Source: Fictibacillus phosphorivorans
Lineage (GTDB): Bacteria; Bacillota; Bacilli; Bacillales; Fictibacillaceae
Length of the DNA stretch: 64,000 nt
Direction: 5' to 3'
NCBI RefSeq assembly: GCF_023715845.1
Contig: NZ_JAMBOR010000003.1
Coordinates: forward strand, 1 to 64,000
Positions 59,746 to 64,000 of this stretch are shown here, piece after piece; within the stretch, counting starts at the first letter, position 1, and every line of letters begins with the position of its first letter. Below the pieces are notes generated by a model. The model had not been told where the DNA came from, did not search any database, and saw only the letters and a list, made by a program, of their open reading frames with translations. A program made the position numbers and the translations under genes.

Positions 59746-61590
59746 CTAATTTATTTCGACAGGAGCGGTGGGAAGTTCAATTTCAACACGAGTTCCCTGA
59801 CCTTCTACAGAAGAAAAGTCAATGGCTCCTCCGTGTTCTTCAATAATTTTAAAACACACCATTAACCCTAGTCCTGTTCCCTTTTCTTTTGTCGTATAAA
59901 AAGGTTCTCCCAATGTCTTTAAGCGGTCTGCAGGGATCCCACATCCTTGATCGTTCACCTCGATGGTAACTCTGTCTTCCTTTGTCCCAATCCTAATATG
60001 AATTTCTCCATCTGAATCCATACTTTCAATCGCATTCTTCAACAGGTTGATAAGCAACTGCTTCAATTGGTTCTCAACACCATAAACAGGAGGGATATCA
60101 TCAGCTATATTCACCCAGATTTGAATATTTCGCATGATCGCCTGTGTTTCTAACAATCTTACAACACTATAGATCAAATCTCTTATATTTGTATGTTCGA
60201 AACTTACAGCCTGAGGTTTGGCAACGAGCATTAACTCTCCGACAATATCATTAATCCGGTTAAGTTCAGATTCCATAATTCTTAAATACTCTTGGCGGAT
60301 TACATCGTCGGCATCAGCCAAAAGCTTGGTAAACCCTTTTAATGAAGTAAGGGGGTTTCGGATTTCATGGGCAACACCTGCAGCCAATTCTCCTAATACG
60401 GACAGCTTTTCTGATTTGAGCATCAGTTCTTCTGTCTGCTTAGCTTTTGTAACGTCTCTTGCAAATGTAACCAAACTTTCCACATGCCCTTCTTTGGTCA
60501 TGACCGGAACCCCACTTGCTTCTAAAAGAATCCAACCACTGTTTTTATGACGCAGTCTGAATTCCGTCTGAAAAGGGATTTTCTTAACGAGTGTCTTCAT
60601 GAAAAGGTCAGACAAGCCATCCACATCATCAGGATGAACATAATCAAGAATCTCTCCCTTAATTTCTCCTTCCTCATAACCTAAAACCGTAAAATGTGAT
60701 GGAGATACATATTGAATCATTCCTGCAGGGTCAATAACAGCAATTAAATCCGTCGAATGTTCTGCGATCAAACGATATTTCGCCTCACTTTCCCGTAGAG
60801 CCCGCTCTACTTTTTTCTGTGAAGTAATATCACGGTAGACGATAACAAAACCCATTATTTTTCCTTCCATATCACAAATGTTAGAGAAAGAAGCGGACAC
60901 ATCAAATACTGTTCCGTCTTTATGAATTCGACGCGTTTCATGTAGAGGAACAGACTGACCCTGCTTTAATAGCTTAATAATCTCCAAGGATTCATCTTGC
61001 AAATGAGTTGGCGTAATAACGGGAGTGGGACCATTCCCTTCAGAAAAGTCTTCCTCTTTCCAGCCAAACATTTGTTCAAACGCATCGTTGACTTTTATGA
61101 CTTCCTGCCTTGTATTTAAGATAAGAATGGCATCGGTAGTCCCCTTTAGAACGGATTCTAGAAGATCTAAAGCAACACTTAGTTCTTCTTCTTTCTGCTT
61201 ATGGGGAGTAATATCCCTTCCTGTTACGACAAGCATCTGCGGTTTTCCGTCTTTTGTAAAAGTTGGCTGTTTGATCAGTTCAAGCATAACAACCCTGCCG
61301 TTGTTCAATTTTATCTTTTCAGCAGTTTTAGTAGGTTTCTTTGTTTCCCAAGCTTTCTGATCAGATTGATTGCATCTTTCGACCACTTCACTCGAAAGTC
61401 TGGTCTCCATTTCCTCCAGACTTTTCCCCTTATAGTCATTATCGTATATTCCATAAATATTTAACGCGAACTGGTTTGCTTCTGCCCAAGTTCCATCAGG
61501 ATATTTTATACATACAAATTCAGGCAGGACATCAATCATTTCTTTAAAAGTAGCAACAGCAAGAAGGTCGTCCTGGCTTGTTATATTCAT
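59746..61590 (-). CDS. PAS-domain sensor histidine kinase (sporulation-kinase-like)
   Basis: A 614-residue soluble kinase without membrane segments. Three PAS units are visible: about 18-130 (LPEFVCIKYPDGTWAEAN), 145-265 (DAILILNTRQEVIKVNDAFEQMFGW) and 275-390 (LIAVIDPAGMIQYVSPSHFTVLGY). The phospho-acceptor His is in GVAHEIRNPLTSLKG (near 407), followed by the ATPase domain with N box LLKNAIESM, DQGCGIP and GTGLGLMVC. No response regulator lies next to it. Orphan kinases of this build in Bacillaceae often feed the Spo0 phosphorelay; that role is inferred. Confidence 0.9.
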   Translation of the reverse strand: MNITSQDDLLAVATFKEMIDVLPEFVCIKYPDGTWAEANQFALNIYGIYDNDYKGKSLEEMETRLSSEVVERCNQSDQKAWETKKPTKTAEKIKLNNGRVVMLELIKQPTFTKDGKPQMLVVTGRDITPHKQKEEELSVALDLLESVLKGTTDAILILNTRQEVIKVNDAFEQMFGWKEEDFSEGNGPTPVITPTHLQDESLEIIKLLKQGQSVPLHETRRIHKDGTVFDVSASFSNICDMEGKIMGFVIVYRDITSQKKVERALRESEAKYRLIAEHSTDLIAVIDPAGMIQYVSPSHFTVLGYEEGEIKGEILDYVHPDDVDGLSDLFMKTLVKKIPFQTEFRLRHKNSGWILLEASGVPVMTKEGHVESLVTFARDVTKAKQTEELMLKSEKLSVLGELAAGVAHEIRNPLTSLKGFTKLLADADDVIRQEYLRIMESELNRINDIVGELMLVAKPQAVSFEHTNIRDLIYSVVRLLETQAIMRNIQIWVNIADDIPPVYGVENQLKQLLINLLKNAIESMDSDGEIHIRIGTKEDRVTIEVNDQGCGIPADRLKTLGEPFYTTKEKGTGLGLMVCFKIIEEHGGAIDFSSVEGQGTRVEIELPTAPVEIN

Positions 61591-61824
61591 TTATAATCCA
61601 CCCTTTTACTAAAACTTCGTACTGTTTATTATTAAATAAAAGGGGTTGTATTCCTCTAATTTTTTTGATAATTCGCACGTCAAATTACTCTTTTTTTCGT
61701 CTAATTCTGACAAAGAAAATGGGACAACGACATATTTTTATTTTATTTTTTTCCTAAACTTGCGCGGCATTCTTCACCTTCTTACACCGTGGATCAGTTT
61801 ATTGTCGACAATTTTTTACATACA

Positions 61825-61862
61825 AAAAAAAAGACGCTTTCCCATCGAAAGCGTCTTTTTGC
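61825..61862 (-). terminator. Terminator after the HU gene
   Basis: AAAGACGCTTTC and GAAAGCGTCTTT form a strong stem with a long T run on the minus strand. Confidence 0.95.
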
Positions 61863-61875
61863 AGTACTATAAATA

Positions 61876-62154
61876 TTAAACAGCTTTTACAGCTTCTTTT
61901 AGCGTTTTTCCTGGCTTGAATGCCGGAACATTGCTTGCCTGGATCATGATTTCTTCACCAGTCAACGGGTTACGTCCTTTTCTTGCATTTCGGTTGCGTG
62001 TTTCAAAGGTTCCAAAACCAATCAGCTGTACGCTCTCACCGTTTTTTAAAGCATCTGTAATCGCATTTAATACTGCGTCAACCGCAAGTGCTGACTCCTT
62101 CTTGTTCATACTCGTCGCATTGCGTACTGCATCTACTAAATCCATTTTTTTCAT
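61876..62154 (-). CDS. HU family DNA-binding protein
   Basis: Histone-like protein of 92 residues that bends and compacts DNA. It has the HU signature [24 protein letters not shown] and ends [14 protein letters not shown]. The N-terminus ([21 protein letters not shown]) differs from the main Bacillus HU, so this may be a second copy. GAAGGGAG precedes the ATG. Confidence 0.95.
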   Translation of the reverse strand: MKKMDLVDAVRNATSMNKKESALAVDAVLNAITDALKNGESVQLIGFGTFETRNRNARKGRNPLTGEEIMIQASNVPAFKPGKTLKEAVKAV

Positions 62155-62292
62155 TATAGTTATCTCCCTTCAAACATTAAAGATTATTACTTATGTAGCT
62201 CCATTATTAACGGATAACGAAGATTTCATACAGGAAGATACAAAATTCCGAAAATATTTATATAGATTTATATAGCTTAGTAATTCTTGATT

Positions 62293-63063
62293 CTAAAAAC
62301 CTTGAATCGTCATACCACCATCTACAAATAATGTCTGGCCGTTCACATAGTTCGCCGCATCACTTGCCAAGAATACAGCCGGTCCTACAAGGTCTGGTAG
62401 TTCTCCTACTCGTTTTTGCGGTGTTACAGCTAAAATATCATTCAAGTAATCTTTATCTGCCAGCAACTTTTCTGTTAAAGGTGTTTTGAAATACCACGGA
62501 CCGATGCTATTGACATTTATTCCGTACTGCCCCCACTCAAGTGCCAGGTTTTTAGTCATCTGTATAATTGCCGCCTTCGTGGATGCATAGAGCACACCTG
62601 TACGCAGTGCCACATGACCAGCAACGGAAGAAATCGTGATAATTTTCCCTCCGCCGTTCTCTTTCATTCTTTTGCCTGCCTTTTGTGCAAACTTAAAAGC
62701 TGAACGAAGATTTGTGTTCATGATCGTATCCCACTCCTGATCTGTGACATCAAGAGCTTTCGATCGGATATTCATCCCCGCATTGTTGACGAGAATATCA
62801 ATCTTAATATTGTCCGTATCTAGTTTTTCAAAGATTGCTTCGATATCGTTTTTGTTTGTCACATCCGCTTCAAACCTATATGCTCTCGTTCCCACTTGCT
62901 CAATCTGTTTTGCGGTTTCCTCTAAATCCGATTGCGTCCTTGATACAATCACAACATCAGCACCGGCTTCCGCATAGCCGATAGCGATTGCGCGGCCAAT
63001 CCCTCTTCCCGCCCCTGTTACAAGGGCTGTTTTTCCTTTTAAAGAGAATGAAGGTAAGTACAT
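62293..63063 (-). CDS. Short-chain dehydrogenase/reductase (SDR)
   Basis: A 256-residue classical SDR: cofactor loop TGAGRGIGRAIA, NNAGMN, catalytic Ser in ITISSVAG, YASTKAA with the catalytic Tyr and Lys, and the ending GQTLFVDGGMTIQGF. Such enzymes include 3-oxoacyl-ACP reductase-like, gluconate 5-dehydrogenase-like and glucose dehydrogenase-like members; the substrate is not clear. Monocistronic. Confidence 0.9.
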   Translation of the reverse strand: MYLPSFSLKGKTALVTGAGRGIGRAIAIGYAEAGADVVIVSRTQSDLEETAKQIEQVGTRAYRFEADVTNKNDIEAIFEKLDTDNIKIDILVNNAGMNIRSKALDVTDQEWDTIMNTNLRSAFKFAQKAGKRMKENGGGKIITISSVAGHVALRTGVLYASTKAAIIQMTKNLALEWGQYGINVNSIGPWYFKTPLTEKLLADKDYLNDILAVTPQKRVGELPDLVGPAVFLASDAANYVNGQTLFVDGGMTIQGF

Positions 63064-63335
63064 GTTTGCTGCCTCCTGGTCTTTTAAGAGAGTTCGATGT
63101 AATCTTTCGTATTTTTATGTCGTTGATGATAGTTTAGCAAAAAAAAAGATTATTCACAGAAAATTTGTGCACTAAGAAAACACGTTATCTGCACGCTGTA
63201 ATAAAAGAAATGGGCCTTTTCTTTATGAATGGCGTTGATACGAGGTATTTAACTACAGGGGAGACTTACTTAAAGTCCTTTATATAACCCTAGAGAATAT
63301 ACATGTAAAAATAATTGTGAAGAAGGTGTTTAGAG

Positions 63336-64000
63336 TTGCAAGGAAGGATAAGTTTAAGCGTTGGCTGGATAACTTTATTTCTAATGGGTACCGATTTATT
63401 TGTGGTGTCGCCATTGTTACCTTTCATTTCGGAAACTTATAAGGTTAGTCCAGCGACCACTGGATGGATGGTAACTATTTTTGCAATTACATATGCTTTT
63501 TCGGCTCCTTTCTTTGGGTGGCTTTCAGATAAAAAGGGACGGAGAACATTTATTACCTTTGGTTTATTACTGTTCACTATTTCTAATGCACTAACTGCCT
63601 GTGCTCCTTCATTCTCCTGGCTAATTGCTAGCCGCATTTTAGTTGGTTTGTCCGTTGCTTCAATCACCCCTTTGATATACGCAATCATTGGAGATATTGC
63701 GCCACAAAAACGAAGAGGAACTTGGCTGTCGATTGTTGTTTCAGGACACTTAACTGCTCTTTGGGCAGGAGCGCCATTTGGTACTTTATTAGAATATTTA
63801 TTTGGTTGGCGATCAGTTTTTGTTGTAATGGCTATCCTTGGAGCAATTTTAACGGTAGTTAATTTCAAAACATGGGATTCCATTCCTAAAAGTGATATAA
63901 CTAGAAAGCTATTTGAAGGAAACCTATTAAGAATACTTGGTTCAGTGAGTGTTACTGCCATTTGGGCGATTTCCATGTACACTCTTTATGTTTATTTAGG
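63336..64000 (+). CDS. Major facilitator superfamily transporter (partial, runs off right edge)
   Basis: The first 221 codons of a membrane transporter. It starts at a TTG with AAGGTG 8 nt upstream (MQGRISLSVGWITLFLMGTD). Helices 1-6 are visible, with the MFS loop motif GWLSDKKGRRTFI between helices 2 and 3 and PLIYAIIGDIAPQKRRGTWLS between 4 and 5. It resembles drug-efflux proteins of the YdhP/AraJ type. The C-terminal half is outside the window. Confidence 0.88.
   Translation, partial: MQGRISLSVGWITLFLMGTDLFVVSPLLPFISETYKVSPATTGWMVTIFAITYAFSAPFFGWLSDKKGRRTFITFGLLLFTISNALTACAPSFSWLIASRILVGLSVASITPLIYAIIGDIAPQKRRGTWLSIVVSGHLTALWAGAPFGTLLEYLFGWRSVFVVMAILGAILTVVNFKTWDSIPKSDITRKLFEGNLLRILGSVSVTAIWAISMYTLYVYL

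Noticed and set aside
61695-61714. Tandem Spo0A-like boxes upstream of the PAS kinase gene (TTTGTCAGA and TTAGACGAA)
   Set aside because: Each differs from the consensus by one or two key bases; too weak to claim.
63437-63982. Minus-strand 181-codon frame opposite the MFS gene
   Set aside because: The plus frame has an evident MFS motif and membrane helices; this is its antisense shadow.

Overview
The window looks like chromosome from a low-GC, endospore-forming, motile Bacillaceae bacterium. Evidence for this is a ClpE homologue behind a CtsR-type promoter, an S-box (SAM) riboswitch, a sigma-B-like promoter, two YjcZ-type sporulation peptides, a Spo0E-like phosphatase, two Spo0A boxes, Ena-like endospore appendage genes, an MCP/CheW pair and strong GGAGG ribosome binding sites. 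The overall style resembles Fictibacillus and relatives, but the genus is an inference. I see no rRNA, tRNA, CRISPR array, phage or intact transposon.

Layout. 1-9 kb: the start of an unidentified gene at the left edge, an AbgT-type transporter with an M20 amidohydrolase, a methyltransferase, a helicase with a nuclease-like N-terminus, a decayed DoxX-like gene, MscL with an added zinc ribbon, and a 2'-5' RNA ligase-like protein. 9-14 kb: one very large secreted protein joining a phosphodiester glycosidase domain to a metallophosphatase, then a 21-bp-period repeat array. 14-22.8 kb: a seven-gene methionine/sulfur operon on the minus strand (metY fused to a CoA-binding domain, a sulfonate-type ABC importer, an acetyl-CoA synthetase-like enzyme, metX, hom), under a sigma-A promoter and an S-box riboswitch. 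23-31 kb: APH-type kinase, nitroreductase, PAP2 phosphatase, a general stress protein, CorA, a DUF318 permease/TIGR03943 pair, and a vanadium-haloperoxidase-like protein. 31-36.7 kb: methyltransferase, an Ena-like spore-surface cluster, a MarR regulator, a ParB-like protein and a fatty acid desaturase.

36.8-45 kb: a 1452-residue secreted subtilase with two Spo0A boxes upstream, then a three-gene quinone/electrophile detoxification-type operon (dioxygenase, hydrolase, flavin reductase) whose promoter carries a clear inverted-repeat operator, and an aldo/keto reductase. 45-51 kb: many small genes, including Spo0E-like, YjcZ-like, YitT, an HPr-like protein with no histidine, and a type I toxin-like peptide. 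51-64 kb: clpE, a BsuPI-domain lipoprotein, a GlcD-like oxidase, MCP/CheW, XRE regulator, PAS histidine kinase, HU, an SDR and the start of an MFS transporter.

Most striking: (1) two unrelated-sequence repeat arrays with about 20-21 bp period, each between convergent genes; (2) the MetY-CoA-binding fusion inside an operon that also makes and uses acetyl-CoA; (3) the Ena-like cluster; (4) dispersed GGGGWCWGWCCCC palindromes, one forming a perfect 48-bp palindrome; (5) the glycosidase-phosphatase fusion; (6) the histidine-free HPr-like protein.
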